Shown piece by piece: positions 44,179 through 52,366 of a DNA stretch of 64,000 bases. The first letter of the stretch is position 1. The number at the start of each line of letters is the position of its first letter. Position numbers and translations under genes: made by a program. Origin of the DNA: Amaricoccus sp003258405 (GTDB lineage: Bacteria > Pseudomonadota > Alphaproteobacteria > Rhodobacterales > Rhodobacteraceae); contig NZ_CP171225.1 in assembly GCF_043226085.1 (NCBI RefSeq), positions 992,001-1,056,000 of the forward strand, read 5' to 3'. Under the pieces are notes generated by a model. It did no database searches and had not been told where the DNA came from. It saw only the letters and a program-made list of their open reading frames with translations.

Positions 44179-45011
44179 GTATTGTCGTCGAGGGCAACGC
44201 CCTCACGCAGGACTATTTTGTCGCCGGCGGGCTCTTCGGCAAGGCCGAGACCATCCGTGCGGTGAAGGGCGCGAGCTTTGCGGTCGAGAAGGGCCGGACG
44301 CTTGCGATCGTCGGCGAGTCGGGCTCAGGCAAATCGACCCTCGCCCGCATCATCGCCTTGATCGACCGTCAATCGGGCGGCACGCTCCGCATCGATGGCG
44401 ACGAGGTCGACATCGGCACCCGCCGGCCGTCGCCGGCCCTGCGGTCCAAGGTGCAGATGGTGTTCCAGAACCCCTACGGCAGCCTCAATCCGCGCCAGAA
44501 GATCGGCAACGTCCTGATGGAGCCGCTCCAGCTCAACACAGACCTGCCCGCTGCCGAACGCCGAACCCGCGCCGAGGCGATGCTCATCAAGGTCGGACTC
44601 GCCCCGGAGCACTTCAACCGCTATCCGCACATGTTCTCGGGCGGTCAGCGCCAGCGCATCGCCATCGCCCGCGCCCTCATGCTGAATCCCGATCTCCTCG
44701 TGCTCGACGAGCCGGTTTCCGCGCTCGATCTCTCGGTGCAGGCACAGGTACTGAACCTGCTGGCCGATCTCCAGGAGGAATTCGGCCTCACCTATGTCTT
44801 CATCAGCCACGACCTTTCGGTCGTCCGCTACATCGCCGATGAAGTCATGGTGATGAACAAGGGCGAGGTGGTGGAACAGGGCAGCCGCGATACGGTCTTC
44901 TCCAACCCGCAACACCCCTACACGCGCCAGCTCTTCGCCGCGACGCCCGAAACCGACATCGAGGCGATCCGGGCCCGGGTGGCACGTCGCCGCGCTCTGC
45001 ACGCGCACTGA
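44175..45011 (+). CDS. Dipeptide-type ABC ATPase DppF-like
   Basis: 278-residue second ATPase of the importer. Walker A GESGSGKSTLAR, Q-loop VFQNPYGSLNPRQKIG, signature FSGGQRQRIAIARAL, Walker B LVLDEPVSALDLSVQAQ and H-loop ISHDLSVVRYIAD are all canonical. It too has a short C-terminus after the PQHPYTRQLFAATPE element. It is the last gene of the run, followed by a 14-bp hairpin terminator that it shares with the convergent mutarotase gene. Confidence 0.95.
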   Translation: MSIVVEGNALTQDYFVAGGLFGKAETIRAVKGASFAVEKGRTLAIVGESGSGKSTLARIIALIDRQSGGTLRIDGDEVDIGTRRPSPALRSKVQMVFQNPYGSLNPRQKIGNVLMEPLQLNTDLPAAERRTRAEAMLIKVGLAPEHFNRYPHMFSGGQRQRIAIARALMLNPDLLVLDEPVSALDLSVQAQVLNLLADLQEEFGLTYVFISHDLSVVRYIADEVMVMNKGEVVEQGSRDTVFSNPQHPYTRQLFAATPETDIEAIRARVARRRALHAH

Positions 45012-45097
45012 CGCCGGCACGAGTTCTCGAAGCAAAGCCGCTTCGGAGTGTAGCGCGGCCCGACCAAGGCTTTTGGTCTGGCCAATGATCTGGCGCC

Positions 45098-45132
45098 AAA
45101 ATGGTTCGGAGTGTTTCGCTCCGAACCATTTT
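45098..45132. terminator. Perfect 14-bp hairpin between convergent genes
   Basis: AAAATGGTTCGGAG (45098-45111) pairs perfectly with CTCCGAACCATTTT (45119-45132) around a 7-base loop. A-tract and T-tract ends make it a bidirectional intrinsic terminator for the oligopeptide transporter (plus) and the mutarotase/lactonase pair (minus). A smaller 6-bp hairpin, GACCAA/TTGGTC, lies at 45062-45078. Confidence 0.92.
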
Positions 45133-45136
45133 CAGT

Positions 45137-45466
45137 CTAGTCGAGGTGGAAGACCTCAAGCATCCCGGCCCACCATTCCCCTTCGGCGCGCGTTGCGAGC
45201 GGCCGCTGCATCGGACCGCAGAGCTTCCACCACTCTTGCGTCACCGGGTCAGCCGCAATGGCCGCATCGTCGGCGGCGAAATCCGTACCGACATACTCCC
45301 AGTAGCTGAAAAGCAGGTTTTCCGGCTCGCGCAGGAAAATCGAGTAGTTGGTGATATTCGACGTCGTAAGCCGGGCGAGCACCTCCGGCCAGACGGCGGC
45401 GTGAAGCCGCCGGTATTCCGTTATCTGCGCGGGATCGATGCCGATCACCAGTCCCATCCTCTGCAT
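45137..45466 (-). CDS. L-rhamnose/L-fucose mutarotase family protein
   Basis: 109-residue small alpha/beta protein of the PF05336 type that interconverts alpha and beta anomers of deoxyhexoses. The core reads IDPAQITEYRRLHAAVWPEVL, then NITNYSIFLREPENLLFSYWEYVG, and WWKLCGPMQRPL, with the conserved His in RRLHAAVWP and the double Trp. Length matches the family. It is 1 base downstream of the lactonase stop region on the same strand, so the two form an operon with the lactonase first. Mutarotation speeds use of free L-fucose or L-rhamnose by the dehydrogenase of this locus. Confidence 0.93.
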   Translation of the reverse strand: MQRMGLVIGIDPAQITEYRRLHAAVWPEVLARLTTSNITNYSIFLREPENLLFSYWEYVGTDFAADDAAIAADPVTQEWWKLCGPMQRPLATRAEGEWWAGMLEVFHLD

Positions 45467-45467
45467 G

Positions 45468-46304
45468 TCAGGCCCCCTCTCCGAGCTGGTAGAACCGGGT
45501 TGCGGTACCCCCGAAAACTGACTCGCGCGCAGCTTGCGGCAGATGTGCCGTCAGGGCCCGCGCGGCGGCGAACCAGTCGGCGTAAGACCCCGCAAGGTCG
45601 AGAACCGGCCAGTCGCTGCCCCACATGACCCGCTCCGGACCGAAATGCTCCAGAACGTGGCGGCAGACCGGCCGCAGTCCGGCCTCCGACCAGCCAGGCC
45701 CGAATTCGTTGGCAAGACCCGAAAGCTTGCAATGCATCTGCGGAAGCGCCGAGAGCCGCGCCATACCCGTCCGCCATGCCTCCCCCGGACCGGAGCCTGC
45801 AAAGACCGGTTTTGCGCAATGGTCGATGACAATCCGGAGCCGCGGCAGCTGCGCCGCCACGTGCGCAAGGACCTCGAGATGGCGCGGTGTGATCAGGGCA
45901 TCGAGCGCCAGCCCGCGCCGGGCAACGGTTTCGAGCCCCGCCATCACATCGGGCGACAGAATCCAGCCAGTGTCCTCGATATCCTGCAGCATTGGCCGGA
46001 TGCCCTTGAGTTTCGGATGCCGGAGACGGTCAAGCTGCGCCTCCATATTGCCCTCGAGGTCAACCCAGCCCACCACGCCGAGGATCTCGGGCGTGGTGGA
46101 TGCATCCGCGAGCGAGAGCAGGAACTCGGTTTCCTCAAGCGTCGGCGCGGCCTGCACGATCATCGTCCCCGCGATGCAGGCGGGCCTCGTGACCGCCGCG
46201 AGATCCGGCAGCAGGAAATCCCGCCGGATCGCGGCGACGCTGTCATCCATCCAGGAATAATCCCCGCGATCAATGCGCCAGAGATGGTGGTGCGCGTCGA
46301 TCAT
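45468..46304 (-). CDS. Amidohydrolase-family sugar lactonase (L-fuconolactonase type)
   Basis: 278-residue TIM-barrel amidohydrolase of the COG3618 class. MIDAHHHLWRIDRGDYSWM starts with the HxH metal motif; further on are VIDHCAKP and MWGSDWPVL with metal/base residues. This class hydrolyses L-fucono-1,5-lactone, L-rhamnono-lactone or related sugar lactones. GGAGGA lies 7 bases before the ATG at 46304, which excludes the longer upstream frame. It is divergent from the 46388 gene across an 83-base AT-rich control region, and next to the mutarotase. The exact sugar is inferred from the surrounding genes. Confidence 0.9.
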   Translation of the reverse strand: MIDAHHHLWRIDRGDYSWMDDSVAAIRRDFLLPDLAAVTRPACIAGTMIVQAAPTLEETEFLLSLADASTTPEILGVVGWVDLEGNMEAQLDRLRHPKLKGIRPMLQDIEDTGWILSPDVMAGLETVARRGLALDALITPRHLEVLAHVAAQLPRLRIVIDHCAKPVFAGSGPGEAWRTGMARLSALPQMHCKLSGLANEFGPGWSEAGLRPVCRHVLEHFGPERVMWGSDWPVLDLAGSYADWFAAARALTAHLPQAARESVFGGTATRFYQLGEGA

Positions 46305-46348
46305 CAACTGTCCTCCACGGGCGCCAACGGAATCCGTTGACTGAATGT

Positions 46349-46374
46349 CTTTTATGATTTTAAACACTATTTCA
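46349..46374. promoter_or_regulatory. Candidate operator shared with 49418-49477
   Basis: TTTATGATTTTAAACACTAT and adjoining bases lie in the AT-rich spacer between the divergent lactonase and mannitol-dehydrogenase-family genes. It resembles TTTATGATTAAAAACAATTT, read on the minus strand upstream of the ABC importer operon. Two matching sites at the two divergent promoters of the locus suggest one regulator, probably the FadR-type protein encoded between them. Confidence 0.45.
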
Positions 46375-46387
46375 AGGGAGGACATTC

Positions 46388-47494
46388 ATGTCAACAACGC
46401 CCATCATTCAGTTCGGCACGAGCCGCTTCCTGCAGGCCCATGCCGATCTCTTCGTTTCCGACGCCATGGCGCGCGGCAGGGCGCTGGGGCCGGTCACGGT
46501 GGTGCAGAGCAGCGGCGATCCGAGGCGCGCGCGGCGCCTCGCCGGTCTCGTCGCGGGATACACTGTTCGCGTCCGCGGTCTCGAGAATGGAGCGGTGATA
46601 GAGGAGGATGCGCACGTCACCAGCGTCGTCCGCGGCCTCTCGACCGCAACGGATCTGCCCGAGATCGAGCGGATCATCGCCGAGGAGGCGGAGATTATCC
46701 TCTCGAACACCTCCGACGCGGGCTTTGCTCCCCGCCCGACCGATCGCGCGCAGAGTTTCGAGCAGGGAATGTCCTATCCGGCCAAGCTCGCCCATCTCCT
46801 GCGCGCACGGTTCGAGGCGGGCGGACGCCGGATCCAGGTCATGCCCACCGAGCTCATCGAGCGGAACGGCGCCGCACTCTGCGCCCTGACGCTGGATGCC
46901 GCCGAGGCCATGGACCCGAACTTCTGCGCCTGGCTGCGTGACGAGGTAACCTGGGTCGATTCCCTCGTCGACCGCATCGTTTCCGAACCTCTTGAGCCCG
47001 CGGGCGCAGTCGCCGAGCCTTACGCGCTCTGGGCGATCCAGTCCCGCCCTGGCTTGCGACTCCCCTGCACCCATCCAGCAATTCGCGTCGTGCAGGATCT
47101 CGACGCCGTCGCCCGGCTCAAGCTCTTCTTCCTCAATCTCGGCCACACCTGGCTCGTCTCGGAATGGCTCAGGCAAGGCCGTCCTCATCGCTTCGTCCGG
47201 GAGCTGGTCTGCGATCCTGCCTGGGCGCAGCGGCTCGAAGACCTTTACGGCGAGGAGGTGCTGCCCGCCTTCATCGCAGCGGGCGAGGGTGAAGCAGCCC
47301 GGCACTATGTCGCCGTTATTCTCGACCGCTTCGCCAACCCGTTCCTGGATCATCCGCTTGCCGACATCGCCCAGAACCACGTGCAGAAGGTCGAGCGCCG
47401 GATCGTGGCCTTCCTCGACTGGGCCCGGTCGCAGGGCGATACCGTCGCAAAGCCCCGTCTCTCGGCAGCACTGGAGGCCATTACATGCGCATGA
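46388..47494 (+). CDS. Mannitol dehydrogenase-family oxidoreductase (UxaB/UxuB-like)
   Basis: 368-residue NAD-dependent polyol/hexuronate dehydrogenase-type protein. The N-terminal Rossmann start is atypical (IIQFGTSRFLQAHADLFV, as in tagaturonate reductase relatives). The catalytic region contains LFFLNLGHTWLVSEWL and QNHVQKVERRIVAFLDW. The length is shorter than UxaB (about 480). GGGAGG precedes the ATG. It overlaps the aldo/keto reductase by 10 bases. It would reduce or oxidise a keto-sugar acid or polyol; its place in a deoxyhexose pathway is not obvious. Confidence 0.85.
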   Translation: MSTTPIIQFGTSRFLQAHADLFVSDAMARGRALGPVTVVQSSGDPRRARRLAGLVAGYTVRVRGLENGAVIEEDAHVTSVVRGLSTATDLPEIERIIAEEAEIILSNTSDAGFAPRPTDRAQSFEQGMSYPAKLAHLLRARFEAGGRRIQVMPTELIERNGAALCALTLDAAEAMDPNFCAWLRDEVTWVDSLVDRIVSEPLEPAGAVAEPYALWAIQSRPGLRLPCTHPAIRVVQDLDAVARLKLFFLNLGHTWLVSEWLRQGRPHRFVRELVCDPAWAQRLEDLYGEEVLPAFIAAGEGEAARHYVAVILDRFANPFLDHPLADIAQNHVQKVERRIVAFLDWARSQGDTVAKPRLSAALEAITCA

Positions 47495-48447
47495 ACCTCG
47501 TGGGCCGCACCGACCTTTCGGTCAGCGAGATCTCCTTCGGCTGCGCAAGCATCGGCAATCTCTATCGCGAGGTCGCGGAAGCCGACGTTCGCGCCGTTCT
47601 CGAAACGGCCTGGGAAAGCGGCATCCGCTATTTCGACACGGCGCCGCATTACGGACGCGGCCTTTCTGAAATGCGGCTCGCCCCCTTCCTCGCCGCCCAC
47701 CCGGACGCCATCCTCTCCACCAAGGTCGGCCGCGTGCTTTCCCCGGCGCGCGCGCCCATCGCCGAGGCCGACGGCTTCGTGAGTCCCGCCCAGAACGATG
47801 TCCGCTACGACTACAGCGGCGACGGGATCGAGGAGAGCTTCGAGCAGAGCCTTGCCCGAACCGGCCGCACCCACATCGAGATCGTCTATGTCCATGACAT
47901 CGGCGCCTACACCCACGGTGCCAGCAACCACTTGCACATGAAAGAATTTTTCGAGACCGGCTACGAGCGCCTCGTCCGCCTCAAGGAGCGCGGCCGGATC
48001 CGCGCCTTCGGCCTCGGGGTTAACGAATGCGACGTCTGCCTCGAGGTGATGGCGCACGGGCCGATCGACGTCATCCTTCTGGCCGGGCGCCTCACGCTGC
48101 TCGATCGCAGCGCAGAGGCGGCCCTCCTGCCCCGCTGCCTCGAAACCGGCACCAGCCTCGTACTCGGCGGGATCTTCAACTCCGGCATCCTTGCCACCGG
48201 CCCGGTTCCGGGCGCCACCTATGACTACGGCCGCGCGCCGGAAGAAGTGCTTGCGCGGGTGCGTACGCTCCAGACCCGCGCAGAAGCCTCCGGCATTTCC
48301 CTCGCCGCCGCCGCGCTCCATTTCGCCCGGCGCGCGCCCGCAACCGCCTCGGTCCTCCTCGGCACGGCAAAGCCCAGCTCCCTCCTGCGCAACCTCGAAC
48401 TGCTGGCAAGGCCGCTGCCCGAGGAGGCAAACGCAGCCCTCGCCTGA
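47485..48447 (+). CDS. Aldo/keto reductase, aldose (L-fucose) 1-dehydrogenase-like
   Basis: 320-residue (beta/alpha)8 AKR. The catalytic tetrad is visible as Asp and Tyr in YFDTAPHYGRGLSE, Lys in STKVGRVL and His in VYVHDIG. The sequence type matches D-threo-aldose/L-fucose 1-dehydrogenase and pyridoxal 4-dehydrogenase rather than general reductases. That enzyme would oxidise the sugar to its 1,5-lactone, feeding the lactonase encoded divergently at 45468. Its frame starts ATGCGCATG, so the start is 47485 or two codons later. The next gene converges from the minus strand after 20 bases. Confidence 0.9.
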   Translation: MRMNLVGRTDLSVSEISFGCASIGNLYREVAEADVRAVLETAWESGIRYFDTAPHYGRGLSEMRLAPFLAAHPDAILSTKVGRVLSPARAPIAEADGFVSPAQNDVRYDYSGDGIEESFEQSLARTGRTHIEIVYVHDIGAYTHGASNHLHMKEFFETGYERLVRLKERGRIRAFGLGVNECDVCLEVMAHGPIDVILLAGRLTLLDRSAEAALLPRCLETGTSLVLGGIFNSGILATGPVPGATYDYGRAPEEVLARVRTLQTRAEASGISLAAAALHFARRAPATASVLLGTAKPSSLLRNLELLARPLPEEANAALA

Positions 48448-48467
48448 AACGGGGCCCGTCCGCCGTA

Positions 48468-49376
48468 TCAGCCGAGCTGATGGTCGCGGAGCGAGGAGAG
48501 AAGCGTCGTCATCGAGGTGCGGAGATGGCCGCGCGCCGCTTCCTCCGCCGCCGCCGCGTCCCGCTTCTCGAGCGCATCGATAAGCGCCAGATGCTCCTCG
48601 ATCGCCGCCGCATTCCGGCGGCGCTCGTCGGTCTTGTCCCACATGTAGTGGTAATGGAAAATGAGTGAGATCACCTTCTGGAACTCGGCCACGAACCGGT
48701 TGCGCACCACCGAATTCAGCGCGGTGTGAAACCGCTCGTCAAGTTTCGAGAAGTCGTGGAACTTCGCGTCGATCTGCTCCTTGAGCGCCAGATGCTCGCC
48801 GCGAATCTGCCCGAGCTGCCGCCAGATCGAATGATCGACCGGGGCGTTCACCACATGCCGCACGGCATTCAGCTCCAGCACGGACCGGAATTCTGACAGC
48901 TCCACCGCGAAGTCGCGGGTGAAGCCCAGAAGCGTCCAGCCGCCGTGCGGGCGCCGCTCGACGAGCCCGAAGGGCGTGAAGCTTGACAGGAACTCCTGCA
49001 ACCGGTGCGGTGCCACGCCGAAATCCCGCGAAAGCTGGGCCACGTTGAGCGGTGTGCCCGCCGGCACGTCGAAGCGCAGCACCCAGTCGAGAAACCGCGC
49101 CTCGAGCTCCTCCATGTCATCGCCGGAGGCCGCGCCATCCAGCGCCAGCCTGTCACGCTCTTCGGGGCACCTGAGCACGGTCTTCTCGCGGCCGTCCCAG
49201 GAAAGGATGCCGACCTTGACGAGTCGCTTGAGCCCGGCGCGCACCACCGTGCGGCTTACGCCGAACTCTGCCGCCAGGGCATTCTCCGAAGGCAGCGAGC
49301 CGCCCGGAGCCAGTGCGCCACAGAGCTCGATCAGGCGATTGTACGCCCGCCTGAACCGCACGTCCGTCCGTGCCAT
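48468..49376 (-). CDS. GntR-family regulator with C-terminal FCD-like domain
   Basis: 302 residues. The N-terminal winged helix reads RRAYNRLIELCGALAPG, then LPSENALAAEFGVSRTVVRAGL. There is an unusual middle section of about 80 residues with what looks like a second winged helix (NVAQLSRDFGVAPHRLQEFL), then an all-helical ligand domain with EFRSVLELNAVRHV and HYHYMWDK, the metal-binding His-rich part of FCD. GGAGGAATGCC precedes the ATG at 49376. It diverges from the ABC importer operon across an inverted-repeat spacer and probably represses the whole locus in the absence of the sugar or a pathway acid. Confidence 0.9.
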   Translation of the reverse strand: MARTDVRFRRAYNRLIELCGALAPGGSLPSENALAAEFGVSRTVVRAGLKRLVKVGILSWDGREKTVLRCPEERDRLALDGAASGDDMEELEARFLDWVLRFDVPAGTPLNVAQLSRDFGVAPHRLQEFLSSFTPFGLVERRPHGGWTLLGFTRDFAVELSEFRSVLELNAVRHVVNAPVDHSIWRQLGQIRGEHLALKEQIDAKFHDFSKLDERFHTALNSVVRNRFVAEFQKVISLIFHYHYMWDKTDERRRNAAAIEEHLALIDALEKRDAAAAEEAARGHLRTSMTTLLSSLRDHQLG

Positions 49377-49417
49377 GGCATTCCTCCTGCCTGTTTCCGA
49401 CCTGATCCCGGGCCAGC

Positions 49418-49477
49418 AATTATTAAAAACATTTGACATCTCCACCAGTGCCACGCAAATTGTTTTTAATCATAAAG
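49418..49477. promoter_or_regulatory. Inverted-repeat operator region of the ABC importer
   Basis: ATTAAAAACATTTG (49422-49435) and CAAATTGTTTTTAAT (49456-49470) form a near-perfect inverted repeat with a 20-base gap, in an AT-rich island amid GC-rich sequence. It lies between the divergent regulator gene and the importer operon. One arm is shared with the site at 46349-46374. The arrangement suits a dimeric regulator binding both arms and overlapping both promoters. Confidence 0.6.
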
Positions 49478-49514
49478 TTCCGTTTTCGCATTCAGCGATA
49501 CCCGGGGAGGATCC

Positions 49515-50540
49515 ATGACTGAGGCAACCCAGGCCGGAGGTGGCGAGACGGCGGGCGCGTTGAAGTTCTCCGCCGACACCTTTCATCGCCTGACAGCGTT
49601 GATGACGCTGGCGCTTCTCATCGTCGTCTTTGCCTTCGGCAACGCTGCGTTCCTTTCCGTCAACAACGGCCTCACGGTGCTGCTGCAGACATCCGTCATC
49701 GGCCTGCTCGGCATTGGCATGACGATGGTGATCATCACCGGAGGCATCGATCTTTCCGTCGGATCGGTCCTCGCCCTCTCGGGCGTCATTACCGGCCTCA
49801 GCGTCAAGGCGGGCCTCCCGGTCATCCCGGCAATGATGCTTGGCGTCGTGACAGGGGCTCTCTGCGGTGCCTTCAACGGCTTTGTCATCACCCGGATGCG
49901 CATCACCCCCTTCGTTGCCACGCTCGGCATGATGCTCATCGCCCGCGGCCTCGCGCTTCAGCTGACGGGGGCCGCGCCGGTCTCCGGGCTCGGCGAGCCC
50001 TTCGGCATTCTCGGCAACGGCAGCCTGTTCCGGGTCGTGGAACTGCGCGAGAATGGTTTTCCCCGCGTGGTCTTTCCCGGCATCCCCTACCCGGTGATCC
50101 TCCTTGTCATCGTCGCGGCAGCGGCGGCCTACCTGCTCCGCCGCCGCCAACTCGGCCGCCACATCTATGCGACCGGTTCCAACGAGGAAGCCGCCCGGCT
50201 CGCCGGCGTGCTCGTCGACCGCACGAAGATCATGGCCTACGTGATGTCGGGTGCACTGGCCGGGCTCGCGGGTAACGTGCTGATGTCGCGCCTCGTCACC
50301 GCCCAGCCCAGCGAGGGCGTGATGTACGAGCTCGATGCCATCGCTGCGGCGGTGATCGGCGGTGCCTCTCTCATGGGCGGGGTCGGCGGCATTTCGGGCA
50401 CGATGATCGGCGCCTTCATCATCGGCATTCTGCGCAACGGTCTCAACATGGCCGGGGTCTCCGCGTTCATCCAGCAGATCGTGATCGGCTTCGTCGTCAT
50501 CGGCGCGGTCTGGATCGATCAGCTGCGCAACAGAAACTGA
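49515..50540 (+). CDS. Ribose-type ABC sugar permease
   Basis: 341-residue BPD_transp_2 permease with about ten helices, the class used by RbsC and FrcC. ITGGIDLSVGSVLALSGVI is the family signature near residue 75, followed by FVATLGMMLIARGLAL and, near the end, GGASLMGGVGGISGTMIGAFIIGIL. An N-terminal roughly 25-residue Gly-rich cytosolic piece is present. GGGGAGGATCC precedes the ATG. It is the first gene of the 49515-56509 operon and pairs as a homodimer with the ATPase at 51584. Confidence 0.94.
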   Translation: MTEATQAGGGETAGALKFSADTFHRLTALMTLALLIVVFAFGNAAFLSVNNGLTVLLQTSVIGLLGIGMTMVIITGGIDLSVGSVLALSGVITGLSVKAGLPVIPAMMLGVVTGALCGAFNGFVITRMRITPFVATLGMMLIARGLALQLTGAAPVSGLGEPFGILGNGSLFRVVELRENGFPRVVFPGIPYPVILLVIVAAAAAYLLRRRQLGRHIYATGSNEEAARLAGVLVDRTKIMAYVMSGALAGLAGNVLMSRLVTAQPSEGVMYELDAIAAAVIGGASLMGGVGGISGTMIGAFIIGILRNGLNMAGVSAFIQQIVIGFVVIGAVWIDQLRNRN

Positions 50541-50565
50541 AAAACAACGTCCAGGGAGAACTGAA

Positions 50566-51507
50566 ATGACCTTCAAGAAAGCCGGCATGCTCGCGGCCTC
50601 GGCATTGGCCCTCACGGCTGCCCAGGCGCAGGCGGGAGAGATCGCCGTCATCGTCAAGACGACCAACTCGAACTTCTGGCAGAACGTCAATCTCGGCGCG
50701 GAGGCCGCGATTGCCGGCCAGAACGAACACACGATGAGCTTCGACGGCCCCGCCACCGAGAGCGCCGTCGCCGACGAGGTAAACCTCGTGGAGAATGCGA
50801 TCAATCGCGGCGTCGCGGGCATCGTGCTCGCGCCCTCCGATCCGGAGGCGCTCGTGCCCGTCGTCAAGCGCGCCTACGAGAACGCCATTCCCGTCGTCAT
50901 TATCGACAGTGCGCTCTCCGACGAGGCCAAGGGCGCCTACCAGTCCTTCCTCTCAACCGACAACTGCGCCGCGGGCGAGGAAGTCGCCAAGCGCATGATC
51001 GACAAGGCCGGCAGCGAGGGCAAGGTGGCGGTCATGTCCTACGTGGCCGGGGTCGGCTCGGAGATCGGCCGTGTCGGCTGCTTCGTGAAGTATATCGAGG
51101 CCAATTCCAAGCTCGAGATCGTCGGCCCCTACTACTCGCAGTCGCAGATGGCGACCGCGCTCAACCAGACGACCGACGTGCTCGCCGCCAATCCGGACCT
51201 CGTCGGCATCTTCGGGGCCAACGAGCCTACGGCCGTCGGCATGGGCCGGGCGCTCGTCCAGTCGGGCCGCGCCGGGACCCTGACCGCCATCGGCTTCGAC
51301 GGCAACGCCGATCTCCAGCAGTTCGTGCGCGACGGCGTGCTCGATGCCATCGCCGTCCAAGGCTCGTTCCAGATGGGCGAGAAGGGCGTCAGCGCGGTCC
51401 TCGATGTGCTGAACGGCGGCGAGGTCGAGCCCTTCATCAACACCGGTGTCGTCCTCGTCGACAAGGACAACGTCGACAGCGACAGCGCACAAAACGTTCT
51501 CTACTGA
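50566..51507 (+). CDS. Ribose-type ABC sugar-binding protein
   Basis: 313-residue periplasmic binding protein of the RbsB fold. The signal peptide is MLAASALALTAAQAQA, then GEIAVIVKTTNSNFWQNVNLG begins the mature domain. The two-lobe fold shows GVAGIVLAPSDPEALVP and GIFGANEPTAVGMGRAL, which contribute ligand contacts. AGGGAGAACTGAA precedes the ATG. A GC-rich hairpin after the gene probably raises its mRNA level relative to the downstream genes. The ligand is presumably the deoxyhexose degraded by this locus. Confidence 0.94.
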   Translation: MTFKKAGMLAASALALTAAQAQAGEIAVIVKTTNSNFWQNVNLGAEAAIAGQNEHTMSFDGPATESAVADEVNLVENAINRGVAGIVLAPSDPEALVPVVKRAYENAIPVVIIDSALSDEAKGAYQSFLSTDNCAAGEEVAKRMIDKAGSEGKVAVMSYVAGVGSEIGRVGCFVKYIEANSKLEIVGPYYSQSQMATALNQTTDVLAANPDLVGIFGANEPTAVGMGRALVQSGRAGTLTAIGFDGNADLQQFVRDGVLDAIAVQGSFQMGEKGVSAVLDVLNGGEVEPFINTGVVLVDKDNVDSDSAQNVLY

Positions 51508-51523
51508 GCCCGCTCTGCGCCAC

Positions 51524-51551
51524 GCCCGCCCCCTCCCCCCGGGGGGCGGGC
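51524..51551 (+). other. GC-rich intra-operon hairpin after the binding-protein gene
   Basis: GCCCGCCCCC (51524-51533) pairs with GGGGGCGGGC (51542-51551) around 8 bases. There is no U-run, so it is more likely an mRNA-stabilising or partial attenuation structure than a full terminator. It separates binding protein from ATPase, a common place for such a hairpin in ABC operons. Confidence 0.7.
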
Positions 51552-51583
51552 CGAACCTGAACCGGAATTGCGAAAGGCCCGCC

Positions 51584-52366
51584 ATGACATCCCCCGCGCC
51601 CCCTCTCGTCGAGATGATCGGCATCGAGAAGCACTTCGGCGGCGTGCATGCCGTGAACGGCGTATCGCTCAAGCTCTTCCCCGGCGAGATCGTTGGCGTG
51701 CTCGGGCATAACGGCGCGGGAAAATCCTGCCTCATGCGGATCCTTTCGGGCGCCATGCTGCCGACCGGCGGGGAGATCCGCATCCGCGGCAAGACGGTGA
51801 GCTTCGACTCGCCCAATGATGCCCGCGACCTCGGGATCGAGACCATCTACCAGACACTGGCGCTCGCCGATCACCTCGATGCGCCGGCCAATCTCTTCCT
51901 CGGGCGCGAGATCAAGACCCGCTTCGGCAATCTCGACGACGCCCGGATGCTGAGCGAGGCCCGCAAGGTCCTCGCCACGCTCAACCCCAATTTCCGCAAC
52001 CTGACCGATCCCGTCCTGAGCCTCTCCGGTGGCCAGCGCCAGGTGATCGCCATCGCGCGTGCGATCTACTTTGACGTGAAGGTCCTCATCATGGACGAGC
52101 CGACCGCGGCACTCGGCCCCTCGGAAACCGCGATGGTCGCCGATCTCGTCCGTCGGCTGAAGGCTCAAGGCATCGGCATCCTGCTGGTGAGCCACGACAT
52201 GCATGACGTCTTCGAGCTCTGCGACCGGGTCGTCGTGATGAACAAGGGCAACCTCGTCGGCGAACATGACATCGAGGACGTCACCAAGGACGACATCCTG
52301 AGCCTCATCATCAAGGGCGAACTGCCGCTCGACTGGACCCCGCGCTCCGCGGAGATGGCACAATGA
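51584..52366 (+). CDS. Single-domain sugar ABC ATPase (FrcA-type)
   Basis: 260-residue ATPase with one nucleotide-binding domain, half the length of RbsA. Walker A GHNGAGKSCLMR, the Q-loop at TIYQTLALADHLDA, signature LSGGQRQVIAIARAI, Walker B LIMDEPTAALGPSE and H-loop VSHDMHDVFELCD are intact. It should act as a homodimer with the permease, as FrcA does. The ATG at 51584 is clear from the preceding spacer. The stop overlaps the dehydrogenase gene (ATGATGG), so catabolic genes are translated in step with the transporter. Confidence 0.94.
   Translation: MTSPAPPLVEMIGIEKHFGGVHAVNGVSLKLFPGEIVGVLGHNGAGKSCLMRILSGAMLPTGGEIRIRGKTVSFDSPNDARDLGIETIYQTLALADHLDAPANLFLGREIKTRFGNLDDARMLSEARKVLATLNPNFRNLTDPVLSLSGGQRQVIAIARAIYFDVKVLIMDEPTAALGPSETAMVADLVRRLKAQGIGILLVSHDMHDVFELCDRVVVMNKGNLVGEHDIEDVTKDDILSLIIKGELPLDWTPRSAEMAQ

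Noticed and set aside
45012..45136. Riboswitch or structured RNA
   Set aside because: The folds are two simple hairpins located 3' of convergent genes; terminators explain them.
51584..52366. Truncated RbsA-type ATPase
   Set aside because: All motifs are intact and single-domain ATPases of this length (FrcA type) are normal partners for this permease class.
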